31,639 nt of DNA, taken from positions 1 through 31,639 of IMG/VR virus record IMGVR_UViG_3300042945_003213. The stretch is one strand, 5' to 3'. Both the position numbers and the translations under genes were made by a program. The stretch is from a virus. Every line of letters starts with the position of its first letter. Positions within the stretch are counted from its first letter, which is position 1. The notes under the pieces are model-generated. The model worked only from the letters and a program-made list of their open reading frames with translations. It had not been told where the DNA came from and ran no database searches. Shown one piece after another: positions 6,772-14,144 of this stretch.

Positions 6772-8517
6772 ATGCAAATTTTAAATGAAGCAAAAATCCA
6801 CGAAACCTGGTCACCGATTATTGAATCACAGACAGGTATTAAAGATCGTGAAAAACTTAATTGGCTTTCCAAGTATTGCCATTATCACACATTGAACGAA
6901 TCATCAGCATACCAAACACTCGGTGGTACTCCTGGTATGGGTGGTGTTTCTACAGGTAACACACTTGGTTCAGGTGCATCTGGTTTCTATACAGGTACAA
7001 CTGGTTCAGGTGATAAGTTTCCATCACTTCTTCCTTTGGCAATCCAAGTTGCTGCTAAGACAGTAGGTTTTGACATTGTTAATGTTGTTCCTATGTCTGG
7101 TCCTGCTGGTGTTCTTACATATCTTGATTATGTATATGCTGGTGGTAAAATCAATAGTTCAGTTAAGCCTGAAATTATCACAATCAATGCTGGTCTTACA
7201 GGTAATCCTGATGCTGCATATGTAGTTGGTACTACATATTGGGGCTTAGACCTTCCAGGTGATGGTACAGATTTAGATGCGGGTCATGCAGTTAAATTGA
7301 CCTATGTAGGTAAGTCACGCATTACAGGTTATCCTATCTTCCGTGTTATTGGTACTTATGTAACAACAGGAACAGGTGCAGGTGTCACAGCAGATGATAC
7401 AGTAACTATTTCTGATGTATTCAGCCCAACAACAGCAGTTATTACAACTAATAATACTGGTGTAACACCTAATGTTCCTAATCTTGCATTAAACTTGCAA
7501 GCAGCATGTACAGGTAATGCAGAATTGGTAAATGCTCTTGAAAACCATGTTCATGGTTTTTCAGGTGCAGGTGCAACTGATGGAGATGATTGGCAAGGTG
7601 ATTTGATTACACCAACTAAAAACTATGAGCCAATGTCTCGTGGTACTGGTGAATCTACATACTATCGTGTTATGGGATTGAAGGCTTATACAAAGTTCGT
7701 AGAAGCAACAACTTACCAAGTTGCAGCATCTATCACAACTGAGCAAATTCAAGACTTGAATCGTCAGTATGGTATTGATGTTGTCGCTATGGTTGAAAAT
7801 GCACTTGTTAATGAGATTTCACAATCTATCAACAAGCACATCTTGAGCCGTGCATTTGCTCTTGGTTGGTCAAATAACTATGAGTTCTATCAAGTTATGG
7901 GCGAAACTCTTAACTTCCGTATTGATAGTACATCTGCTACAACATCTGCAGCATATTTGTTGAAAGATGGAACAACAACAACATTGGATATCAATGGTTT
8001 TGATCTTGCAGGTGCAGCTTCTACATTGTTTGAGAACTTATCAACAGTTCAACGTCGTGTAGTATCTAAGATTCTTGCAGCAGGTAATATCATTACTTCA
8101 AGAGGACGTCGTGGTCCAGCTAACTTTGTTGTAACAAATGCACAAGTTGCTACAGCACTTGCAGATGTTGCACAATTTACATTTGCTCCTATGGCAAATA
8201 CAATTAACCAAAACAATGGTTCTTTGTATCCTGTTGGAACACTTGCTGGTATGACTGTATATGTTGATCCTAACATGGAATGGACAGATACACGAGTTCT
8301 CGTTGGTCGCAAAGGTTCAGACGAAGAACCAGGTTTGAAATTCATGCCTTATTTGATGGCAGAACCAATTCAGACAATTTCTGAAGGTACAATGTCACCA
8401 AAGATTGCAGTTAAGAGCCGTTATGCTCTTGTTGAAGCAGGTCAGCTTCCACAAACAATGTACTATACATTTGTAGTATATCTTGGAGCAGCAGGTTCAA
8501 CAAAGTCTTTGGTTTAA
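6772..8517 (+). CDS. Major capsid protein, T4 gp23-like
   Basis: A 581-residue protein. After a polar N-terminus comes the family signature LLPLAIQVAAKTVGFDIVNVVPMSGP and LTYLDYVYAGGK (about residues 85-127), the segment that marks gp23-type HK97-fold capsid proteins. LNRQYGIDVVAMVENALVNE and the C-terminal KSRYALVEAG region complete the fold. Two possible prohead-protease sites are near the start, ILNE6/A7 and TLNE43/S44; cleavage at 43 would parallel removal of the T4 gp23 propeptide. Residues about 137-252 are an inserted domain that recurs in the tail sheath of this phage. The gene follows the protease-scaffold gene by 27 bases, without its own promoter, and is closed by a strong terminator. 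Confidence 0.93.
   Translation: MQILNEAKIHETWSPIIESQTGIKDREKLNWLSKYCHYHTLNESSAYQTLGGTPGMGGVSTGNTLGSGASGFYTGTTGSGDKFPSLLPLAIQVAAKTVGFDIVNVVPMSGPAGVLTYLDYVYAGGKINSSVKPEIITINAGLTGNPDAAYVVGTTYWGLDLPGDGTDLDAGHAVKLTYVGKSRITGYPIFRVIGTYVTTGTGAGVTADDTVTISDVFSPTTAVITTNNTGVTPNVPNLALNLQAACTGNAELVNALENHVHGFSGAGATDGDDWQGDLITPTKNYEPMSRGTGESTYYRVMGLKAYTKFVEATTYQVAASITTEQIQDLNRQYGIDVVAMVENALVNEISQSINKHILSRAFALGWSNNYEFYQVMGETLNFRIDSTSATTSAAYLLKDGTTTTLDINGFDLAGAASTLFENLSTVQRRVVSKILAAGNIITSRGRRGPANFVVTNAQVATALADVAQFTFAPMANTINQNNGSLYPVGTLAGMTVYVDPNMEWTDTRVLVGRKGSDEEPGLKFMPYLMAEPIQTISEGTMSPKIAVKSRYALVEAGQLPQTMYYTFVVYLGAAGSTKSLV
7180..7527 (+). repeat. Capsid copy of a domain shared with the tail sheath
   Basis: Encodes capsid residues 137-252: NAGLTGNPDAAYVVG, GDGTDLDAGHA, a YVG strand, VIGTYVTTGTGAGV, TISDVF, VITT, ALNLQ and TGN. 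The same order with about 60% identity by eye is found at 19141-19467 in the sheath gene. DNA is also visibly similar, e.g. ACAGGTAATCCTGATGC in both. Confidence 0.9.
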
Positions 8518-8540
8518 TCTTAGGATTATTCACAGAAATA

Positions 8541-8567
8541 AAGAGGGGGCTTTTAGCCCCCTTTTTT
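8541..8567 (+). terminator. Strong intrinsic terminator after the capsid gene
   Basis: GGGGGC (8545-8550) pairs with GCCCCC (8556-8561) around a TTTTA loop, with flanking A/T pairs extending the stem, followed by a T run. It sits between convergent genes ending at 8517 (+) and 8586 (-), so it may partly serve both strands. Confidence 0.92.
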
Positions 8568-8585
8568 ATTTTATAAACTATTATA

Positions 8586-9350
8586 TCAAAATAATGCGTT
8601 CTGAAATCCATCATTATTACTGATGGATTTAGTTTTGTTTTGCCTAATAGGAATGTTTGTCATTGATATACTGCGATCAAAATTAAAAAGAGGTTTTACA
8701 CTACTAATAACCTTTTTATTATCTTGCTTATTTTTACGAGTATATTTTTTTCTTGCTATATCAACGAAATCAGATACATTTGTTTCAATTCCATCTTGTT
8801 CTTTAAGAATATACTCTATTTGATTATTTATAGAAATCTTTTTGGCGAGTTTTTTAGGAACATTAAATTTATTCAAAAGTAAAAATTGCAATTGCTTTTT
8901 CGGATGCATTTCTTGTAATTCTTCTTTAGTATAAATTCTTTTGAAATCTGGTTTAGGTAATCTAGCATATTTTTTGTTTACATCAATTTCATTATTTGTA
9001 TATGAAACATATGTAGGTTTAGGTAAGGTATTAGTGGTAAAGAAACTAAAAGATGTTATATTTTTACTCTCAAAATTAAGTAGTTCAAATAAAAAGAATT
9101 TATGAACACCATTTCTGAACTCATATTCTCCAACAAATTTCAAGTCTTGGGTGCTATAATCAAATGAATTATTATCTTCAATAATAAGAAAACTTTTTGA
9201 AATAGGACTACTATCAAGATTTTCTAAAATGTAGAGTTCTGGATCAGATTTATCATTTTCAAGACGAACATGAAGAATTTGAGAATCTTCATAAGTCATA
9301 ATAGTTTCTATATCTCTGCAACCAAGTAGATACTTTGTTATAGACAACAT
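8586..9350 (-). CDS. Protein of unknown function
   Basis: I do not recognise this 254-residue protein. The first 150 residues look like a beta-rich domain (DSQILHVRLEND, SKSFLIIEDN, HKFFLFELLNFES), followed by a basic, probably helical and partly disordered C-terminus (KKLAKKISINNQ, IARKKYTRKNKQDNKK). No membrane span. Its start is well supported: TGAGGTAAAT immediately precedes the ATG, and a host-type promoter lies upstream with a predicted leader of about 33 bases. It is the last gene of the leftward block and may be transcribed separately from the genes above it. Confidence 0.65.
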   Translation of the reverse strand: MLSITKYLLGCRDIETIMTYEDSQILHVRLENDKSDPELYILENLDSSPISKSFLIIEDNNSFDYSTQDLKFVGEYEFRNGVHKFFLFELLNFESKNITSFSFFTTNTLPKPTYVSYTNNEIDVNKKYARLPKPDFKRIYTKEELQEMHPKKQLQFLLLNKFNVPKKLAKKISINNQIEYILKEQDGIETNVSDFVDIARKKYTRKNKQDNKKVISSVKPLFNFDRSISMTNIPIRQNKTKSISNNDGFQNALF

Positions 9351-9381
9351 ATTTACCTCATAAAGGTATAGAGAATTGTTA

Positions 9382-9419
9382 ATTATACAAATATAATTAT
9401 TATTTGTATAATACAGAAA
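9382..9419 (-). promoter_or_regulatory. Host-type (Bacteroidetes-like) promoter within a 12-bp inverted repeat
   Basis: On the minus strand, TATATTTG (rc of 9388-9395) fits the Bacteroidetes -7 box TAnnTTTG, with TTTCTG (rc of 9414-9419) 18 bases upstream as a weak -33 box. The -7 box is embedded in a perfect inverted repeat ATTATACAAATA / TATTTGTATAAT (9382-9393 and 9401-9412, 7-base spacer), which could be an operator. Predicted leader to ATG 9350 is about 33 bases and contains GAGG (9356-9359). Confidence 0.45.
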
Positions 9420-9424
9420 TTATT

Positions 9425-9967
9425 TTATGCTAAATCTTCTTCTTTTGGATTTTCGTCAAACCCTTCCGCATCTAAATAATCATCATTTTCTGTAGTAGTT
9501 TGACCTGTTCTGTCAAAATTTTCAGCTACTATAACTTGAGGAGTTTCATTACCTTTCCAAAGTTTTATACCTTTTTCTACTCCACGAGATGTAATATAAC
9601 CACCAACCGCAACAGTTAAAAGTGTCCACATTTCAGGTGGTAGATTTTTTAATTTTATACTAGGCCAAGTAAATTCAATAATAGGGTTAATAATATAATA
9701 TTGACCAATGATATACATAAATAAGTACATCATAACTGGTCTCCAACTTTCTAAAATATAAGTCCATAATTTAGACTTATTTGTTTGTGGAGTGTTTTTT
9801 GATTTTGCATTTAGATAGAAATTGAATTCTTTTTTTATTATATCTTCATTTCTTTTAATTAGTTTTGAAACTAAATTCCTATTACTATCTTTTTTAAGAT
9901 TTTTAGTTAAAAGATTTTCTAATCTATAAACAAAAAATTCTCCAAAATTATCGCACTCTTTAGACAT
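9425..9967 (-). CDS. Putative holin, 3TM-holin-like
   Basis: A 180-residue protein with a charged cytoplasmic-looking N-terminus (1-70), then WRPVMMYLFMYIIGQYYIIN (about 75-95) as a first hydrophobic segment. PPEMWTLLTVAVGGYITSRG (about 110-129) is next, followed by EKGIKLW and an acidic tail. The combination WRP, then a P-E-x-W-x-L-L segment leading to GGY-x-x-x-R-x-x-EK, is characteristic of the 3TM phage holin group (DUF3154-like). The first segment may be a helical hairpin. Role: pore formation in the inner membrane to time lysis. Its neighbour 10 bases upstream is another membrane-anchored protein. The N-terminal extension is longer than in small holins, so a different membrane role remains possible. 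Confidence 0.6.
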   Translation of the reverse strand: MSKECDNFGEFFVYRLENLLTKNLKKDSNRNLVSKLIKRNEDIIKKEFNFYLNAKSKNTPQTNKSKLWTYILESWRPVMMYLFMYIIGQYYIINPIIEFTWPSIKLKNLPPEMWTLLTVAVGGYITSRGVEKGIKLWKGNETPQVIVAENFDRTGQTTTENDDYLDAEGFDENPKEEDLA

Positions 9968-9976
9968 AGTTATTTA

Positions 9977-10807
9977 TTATTTTTTATTATCGCAGCAAAT
10001 CATACCTTTATACATAGCACCTTCTAATTCACCATTGAGTTCTTCAACTAATGATTCTGCTTCAAATACTATAACTTCATATAATGCTGTTACTAAATTG
10101 AGTATGACACCAACCCTATTACTATTAGATTCAAATCTATCAGAATTACAAATAGAAGAAATACATATATAAAGTATTTTTTCGGTTGTTCCATTCCAAT
10201 CTTCAGAAATCTTATCTAAAAATACATCTGGTATTCCTAAATCTTTACATTCTTGCTCTACGAGAGTATTTTTACGATGTAATACTTTTACAACTTTAGA
10301 ATATAATTCCATAGTTGATAATTCTTCAATATTGGGCAGAATTTCATCTATCAGTTCTTCCCATACATGTTTTCCTGTTCTTAAAAATATACGAACATAG
10401 TCCATAAAAATCATATGTCTGAATTTATCTCTTATCGGAAATAATTCAACTCTTGTTATCCAATATTCACATGCTTGAAAGAATGGATGTAACCTTAATT
10501 TAGATGCTTCTTTTATAGCATCAATTTTTTCTTCATTAAGAATATCTTTTATTTGTAATTCATAATGTAATTCTTTATTAGTCAATTCTTTCTTTAAAAA
10601 GTCTATTGTATCTTTGGCTTTCTTTAAGTCATCTTCGGTTTGCTTTTCCTTTTGTTTTAGTCGGAAATTGAGATACTTATATCCGCCAAGAATTGTGAAA
10701 ATAAGAAAGATAATAGTTATTCCACCAAAACCACCAAAAGTAGTAAAGAATGAAATAACCTTATCAATAGTTGATTGTACTTCTTTTAATTCATTAGCTT
10801 GTAGCAT
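9977..10807 (-). CDS. N-terminally membrane-anchored coiled-coil protein, unknown function
   Basis: A 276-residue protein. One hydrophobic segment at about residues 17-47 (VISFFTTFGGFGGITIIFLIFTILGGYKYL) follows a short helical N-terminus. A long charged coiled coil (about 50-105, KQKEKQTEDDLKKAKDTIDFLKK) comes next, then a globular helical domain with WITRVELFP and several Cys. The topology resembles inner-membrane accessory lysis proteins (spanin- or lysis-inhibition-like), but there is no sequence motif to assign it. It lies directly upstream of the holin candidate and directly downstream of phoH in a leftward block, so it is probably co-transcribed with both. Confidence 0.6.
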   Translation of the reverse strand: MLQANELKEVQSTIDKVISFFTTFGGFGGITIIFLIFTILGGYKYLNFRLKQKEKQTEDDLKKAKDTIDFLKKELTNKELHYELQIKDILNEEKIDAIKEASKLRLHPFFQACEYWITRVELFPIRDKFRHMIFMDYVRIFLRTGKHVWEELIDEILPNIEELSTMELYSKVVKVLHRKNTLVEQECKDLGIPDVFLDKISEDWNGTTEKILYICISSICNSDRFESNSNRVGVILNLVTALYEVIVFEAESLVEELNGELEGAMYKGMICCDNKK

Positions 10808-10842
10808 GATTATTAGTTAAATTATAACCTATATATTCTCAA

Positions 10843-11541
10843 TTATATCTTATTGTTTTTTAGTTTCCATTTATTGTAACTATCAGTTAGTTCAATAAGT
10901 ATTTTTGAGCGAACAATATCTTCTCTTTCAAAATTAAATTGTGTAGCACCTTTAATACCATTCAATATTTTTATGAAATCATTCAGTCCAGATTGATTTT
11001 TAGCAATATCATATTGTTCAACATCTCCACAGATAATAACTTTAGAAGTTTCGCCCATACGAGTAACAAATAATATAAGTTGTCTTAAATCGCAATTTTG
11101 AGCTTCATCTAAAACCATAATAGAACGATCAAATGTAGAACCTCTCATATATGCTAAAGGTCTTGCTTCTATAAAACCTTTATCTACCATAGTCTTAGTT
11201 TCAAGTTTTCCTATCATTTTTTCAAGTGTAATTAAAAAGGATTCCATATATGGAGCAATCTTTTCATCTATATCTCCTGGTAAAAATCCTAATTTTTCAC
11301 CCGATTCTTGAGCTGGTTTAGTTGTTATAATTTTATCAAATTCTCTTCTTGAAATGAGTTTTAGAGATGTGTACATAGTAACAAAAGTTTTTGCTGTTCC
11401 AGCAGGTCCTGTACAAACAACAATTTGATTTTGTTCTATTGCTTCTGCGAATTTCCTTTGATTAGGTGTTAATTGTATAGATTTATGTAAATCATTTGAT
11501 GATGATTTGGTAGGTCGTTGCTTACGACTTTTTGCATTCAT
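10843..11541 (-). CDS. phoH: PhoH-like ATPase
   Basis: A 232-residue P-loop protein with the full PhoH signature. LTPNQRKFAEAI precedes Walker A GPAGTAKT (45-52). ITTKPAQESGEKLGFLPGD (72-90) is the conserved PhoH segment. YMRGSTFDRSIMVLDEAQN follows, with Walker B LDEAQ (144-148), and then ICGDVEQYD. PhoH proteins are ATPases widely carried by large myophages; their role in infection is unsettled (phosphate-stress or RNA-related). The single-domain length is typical for phage copies, without the PIN domain of PhoH2. It sits 16 bases after the fibronectin-III gene and before the membrane protein gene. Confidence 0.92.
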   Translation of the reverse strand: MNAKSRKQRPTKSSSNDLHKSIQLTPNQRKFAEAIEQNQIVVCTGPAGTAKTFVTMYTSLKLISRREFDKIITTKPAQESGEKLGFLPGDIDEKIAPYMESFLITLEKMIGKLETKTMVDKGFIEARPLAYMRGSTFDRSIMVLDEAQNCDLRQLILFVTRMGETSKVIICGDVEQYDIAKNQSGLNDFIKILNGIKGATQFNFEREDIVRSKILIELTDSYNKWKLKNNKI

Positions 11542-11557
11542 AAAGATTGTTTTAATT

Positions 11558-12274
11558 TTAAGGTTGAGTTTCGAACGTTTGTATCGGTGAGTAAAAATTG
11601 TGTTTTGTTAATTCACAACTTGTACAAATTTGCCAATCATATGTTGTATTTGATAATAATCCATTTATATTGATAAATTTATTAGAACCTGGTACAGCAT
11701 ATATTGTCCACTTTTCTATATCTCTGGGTTTTATACGGATATAGTTTATTTCGGCATTATAACCAGAAATCCAAGTAAGTGTAACACTATTTCTTGTTAT
11801 AAAAGAAGATTTCAAATTAGTTGCTTCGGGACATTCATTTAGATTAAAACTATAATCTAATCCACATGATAATATCAATATCCAATCATTCCAAGAATTA
11901 TTATTTTCAATTTTTGTTATTGATGAATCAGAAGTTTTTATTACTATTGTAGTAGTATCATCTGCTAATGAATAAGATGAATTGATAATTAAAGTATTGA
12001 ATGATTTCTTTGTTATTTTATTAAATAAAATAGAATCATTTCCTTTAGAAGTGAAATTCCCACCTGGAGAATTTTCAAATTCTGAACTATATCCTAATAC
12101 ATCAGTATAGTTACCTGATACTATAATTTCTACAAATGTAAATCTTTTGGAATCTCTTGGTCTGCTATAATCGGAAGAATTGATAATAATATCAATAATT
12201 GGAATTATTTGTATTTCAGAATTATGAAGAGCCGATTGACCTATAAATTCTGGGGGTCTTTGTAAAAAATCCAT
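11558..12274 (-). CDS. Fibronectin type III domain protein, putative virion surface protein
   Basis: A 238-residue protein. Residues about 148-236 form one fibronectin type III domain: CPEATNLKSSFITRNSVTLTW, then YIRIKPRDIEKWTIY, INGLLSNTTYDWQICTSC and PIQTFETQP. The order strand-W, tyrosine-corner-like NTTYDWQI and a closing FET strand is typical. The N-terminal 140 residues are beta-rich and unrecognised, with no signal peptide. FnIII domains in phages usually sit on tail or capsid surface proteins and bind carbohydrates or proteins weakly. A late-type promoter element lies 20 bases before the ATG on this strand, which supports a late structural role. It heads the leftward block. Confidence 0.7.
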   Translation of the reverse strand: MDFLQRPPEFIGQSALHNSEIQIIPIIDIIINSSDYSRPRDSKRFTFVEIIVSGNYTDVLGYSSEFENSPGGNFTSKGNDSILFNKITKKSFNTLIINSSYSLADDTTTIVIKTSDSSITKIENNNSWNDWILILSCGLDYSFNLNECPEATNLKSSFITRNSVTLTWISGYNAEINYIRIKPRDIEKWTIYAVPGSNKFININGLLSNTTYDWQICTSCELTKHNFYSPIQTFETQP

Positions 12275-12293
12275 TCAAACAAGAATCATTTTG

Positions 12294-12306
12294 TTGTATA
12301 TATCAA
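12294..12306 (-). promoter_or_regulatory. Putative late promoter element, leftward
   Basis: On the minus strand the sequence is TTGATATATACAA, sharing TTGATATATA with the elements before the sheath, tube and 27244 genes. It lies about 20 bases ahead of the start at 12274. Confidence 0.5.
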
Positions 12307-12357
12307 AACATAAAATATTTAGACTTAAAAATCAGAGTTAGAAAACAATTTTGTTTA

Positions 12358-12371
12358 AGATATATAAAAAG
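12358..12371 (+). promoter_or_regulatory. Putative late promoter element, rightward
   Basis: AGATATATAAAAAG carries the GATATATA core but lacks the following G. It is divergent from the element at 12294-12306 and about 27 bases before ATG 12398, which has a fair Shine-Dalgarno (AAAGGTG). Confidence 0.4.
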
Positions 12372-12397
12372 TATAACAATTATTTAAAGGTGAATTT

Positions 12398-12667
12398 ATG
12401 TCGGAAAATGAATTTATGGGATATGATGATTTAGTTGAGTTCATATCTGAATTTATTATGGTATATGAAGCAGCGAGAATCACTCCTCATATTTATATCC
12501 AATGGTATAATAATCTTTCAGATGAACAGAAATGTTTTTTAATGGATGTTAGAGCTAAACAATTAGAAATAACCATGAAGATTGCATCTTTAGAAGAAGA
12601 AGCAAAAAAGTTTGAACAATCAATTCTTGATGAAGTTAATAAACTCATAAAAGGAAATGAAAAATAA
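12398..12667 (+). CDS. Small acidic protein of unknown function
   Basis: An 89-residue acidic, mostly helical protein (FMGYDDLVEFISEFIMVYEAAR at the start, EMTMKIASLEEEAKKFEQ-like helix at the end). No membrane span or known motif. It has a recognisable Shine-Dalgarno (AAAGGTG, 9 bases before ATG) and its own promoter candidate. It overlaps or nearly abuts the next gene, so the two are probably expressed together. Confidence 0.65.
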   Translation: MSENEFMGYDDLVEFISEFIMVYEAARITPHIYIQWYNNLSDEQKCFLMDVRAKQLEITMKIASLEEEAKKFEQSILDEVNKLIKGNEK

Positions 12668-12677
12668 AATCAAAATG

Positions 12678-13316
12678 ATGAAATATTTGAAACTCTTTGA
12701 AAACTTTGAGAATGAATCTGAAAAAAATATCAGAATGAATCAACCTGAAGAAACAAAAAGATGGATGGGTGGTATTTCTGAAATAAATGAAAAAGTCAAA
12801 GAGCTTCGTGAAGTTATGGATTTAATGAAAGAAGCAGAAAGACAAGTTGAAGAATTACAGAAAAGTCTTGGTGTGTCTGATTTAATTTCAGAGCAAAATA
12901 GATTGATGGAAGACATCAAAGTAGGAATGAGTTCTATAAGTAAATCAACACATAAAGCATATGGATTGATTTTAAAGCATAGAAAAGGAACTGTAAGATG
13001 GGATCCGCCAACTAAAACTCTTATGCTTGAGATAGTTGCTTTAGCGGTAGATGGTGCAAAGGATTTTATTGAAAGGATGAAAACTGAATCAGAATTTAAG
13101 AATCCTGTAAAAGTGAAGCCATCACTTAAAGTTGAATATGATGATGAAAATGTGACAGAAGCAGAAATGATGGAGAAGAATCCTTGGTATAAAAGGATGT
13201 GGGATAAACTTACGAATTGGCTAACTTCTTTCAGAAGAAAAGTTATAGATGTATCTAATGAATTAGATTCAAAGGTAAAAGAACTTGAAATGAGATTAGA
13301 AGAACAAAGTATGTAA
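12678..13316 (+). CDS. Coiled-coil protein of unknown function with MKYLKLFE start
   Basis: A 212-residue protein from ATG 12678; in-frame ATGs at 12675 and 12657 (the latter overlapping the previous stop) are alternatives. I chose 12678 because MKYLKLFENF is a start seen in several proteins of large T4-like phages, as I recall it. Residues about 25-90 are charged coiled coil (EINEKVKELREVMDLMKEAERQVEELQ). A compact middle follows (HRKGTVRWDPPTKTLMLEIVALAVDGAKDFIERMK), and the C-terminus has WYKRMWDKLTNWLTSFRRK, an amphipathic tryptophan-rich helix that could touch membrane or protein surfaces. No known family. Closed by a terminator shared with the convergent peptidase gene. Confidence 0.65.
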   Translation: MKYLKLFENFENESEKNIRMNQPEETKRWMGGISEINEKVKELREVMDLMKEAERQVEELQKSLGVSDLISEQNRLMEDIKVGMSSISKSTHKAYGLILKHRKGTVRWDPPTKTLMLEIVALAVDGAKDFIERMKTESEFKNPVKVKPSLKVEYDDENVTEAEMMEKNPWYKRMWDKLTNWLTSFRRKVIDVSNELDSKVKELEMRLEEQSM

Positions 13317-13347
13317 TAAAAAACTCCATTGAAATAAATGGAGTTTT
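13316..13347. terminator. Bidirectional intrinsic terminator between convergent genes
   Basis: AAACTCCAT (13321-13329) pairs perfectly with ATGGAGTTT (13338-13346) around GAAATAA-type loop bases. An A run before and a T run after the stem give a U tract on either strand, fitting the genes that converge here (stop 13316 plus, stop 13352 minus). Confidence 0.88.
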
Positions 13348-13351
13348 TAAT

Positions 13352-14068
13352 TTATAGAGAATCCCAATCAATTTTACATGATGCTTTTGAAAGTAATTCT
13401 AAAAATCCTAAATCTTGCTTTTCTGAATGAGAATGATGATTAAAATATCCAACAGATATGTTAGTACAATTTTCAATTCTCTTATAATCTACAAAACTAA
13501 ATGAATCGGTATTTACACCTTTATTATCTAAATTCATTTTCAAGCCTTCTTTATTTAAAGCATCTTTTAGTTTTATAGCAAAATTATCACTACAAGTTCT
13601 AACATTAGATTGATGGGTTATTATAGAATCATATCCTTTTCTATCAAAACTAATAACATTTTTAATTCGTTTTCCATACTTTTTAAATTCATCGGATTCT
13701 ACTGCAAATCTTGAACCTAACCTTCCTATTTCCTCACCAACAAAAAAATAATAAAGACCTGGTATCTGATTTTCAATCATAGAAAGAAGAATAGTTACAC
13801 CTGCTTTATCATCTGCTCCTAAAATTGTTTTACCATTTGTTTTGATAAAATCTTTAGAAATCTTATGTTTGATAGTTTCTGGTTCACCTTTACTAAAAGT
13901 ATCTAAGTGTGAAGTAAATAAAACAGAAGGTAAATCATCTCCAACTTTTATAAATATATTTCCAAATGGATCTATTTCATAAGTTGGAAAAAGATGTAAT
14001 AGAGATGATTCATACCCATGAGGTATGGTCGTTCTCACTAATTCTATAAATGTATCTTTTATATTCAT
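13352..14068 (-). CDS. M20/M28-like zinc aminopeptidase or peptidase
   Basis: A 238-residue protein with the ordered metal-ligand pattern of co-catalytic zinc peptidases. H54 and D56 are in SHLDT, D86 in ILGADDKAG, and E112-E113 in FVGEEIG (base plus ligand). D142 is in SFDRKG, and a histidine cluster H211-H214 lies in FNHHSHSE. It is short compared with cellular M20/M28/M42 enzymes (usually 300 or more residues) and lacks the M20 dimerisation insert. No signal peptide, so it should act in the infected cell. It could recycle or trim peptides, or attack a host peptide factor; the substrate is not shown. It is a lone leftward gene between rightward blocks, with a host-type promoter directly abutting its start, suggesting independent, possibly early expression. 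Confidence 0.8.
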   Translation of the reverse strand: MNIKDTFIELVRTTIPHGYESSLLHLFPTYEIDPFGNIFIKVGDDLPSVLFTSHLDTFSKGEPETIKHKISKDFIKTNGKTILGADDKAGVTILLSMIENQIPGLYYFFVGEEIGRLGSRFAVESDEFKKYGKRIKNVISFDRKGYDSIITHQSNVRTCSDNFAIKLKDALNKEGLKMNLDNKGVNTDSFSFVDYKRIENCTNISVGYFNHHSHSEKQDLGFLELLSKASCKIDWDSL

Positions 14069-14072
14069 AATA

Positions 14073-14104
14073 CAAATATAGGTAAAAGATAATAAAAAAC
14101 AAAA
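14073..14104 (-). promoter_or_regulatory. Host-type (Bacteroidetes-like) promoter for the peptidase gene
   Basis: On the minus strand, TTTTG (rc of 14100-14104), 19 bases, then TATATTTG (rc of 14073-14080) match the Bacteroidetes -33 TTTG and -7 TAnnTTTG boxes with canonical spacing. The -7 box ends only 4 bases before the ATG, so a start site about 5 bases downstream would make a leaderless or near-leaderless message. Confidence 0.55.
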
Positions 14105-14144
14105 TTTTTATTTTTTCTATATTGTAAAACAACAAAAAATTTCT

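Noticed and set aside
8049-8345. Minus-strand open frame inside the capsid gene
   Set aside because: The opposite strand carries the conserved capsid sequence. The minus frame has no family resemblance, ribosome site or promoter.
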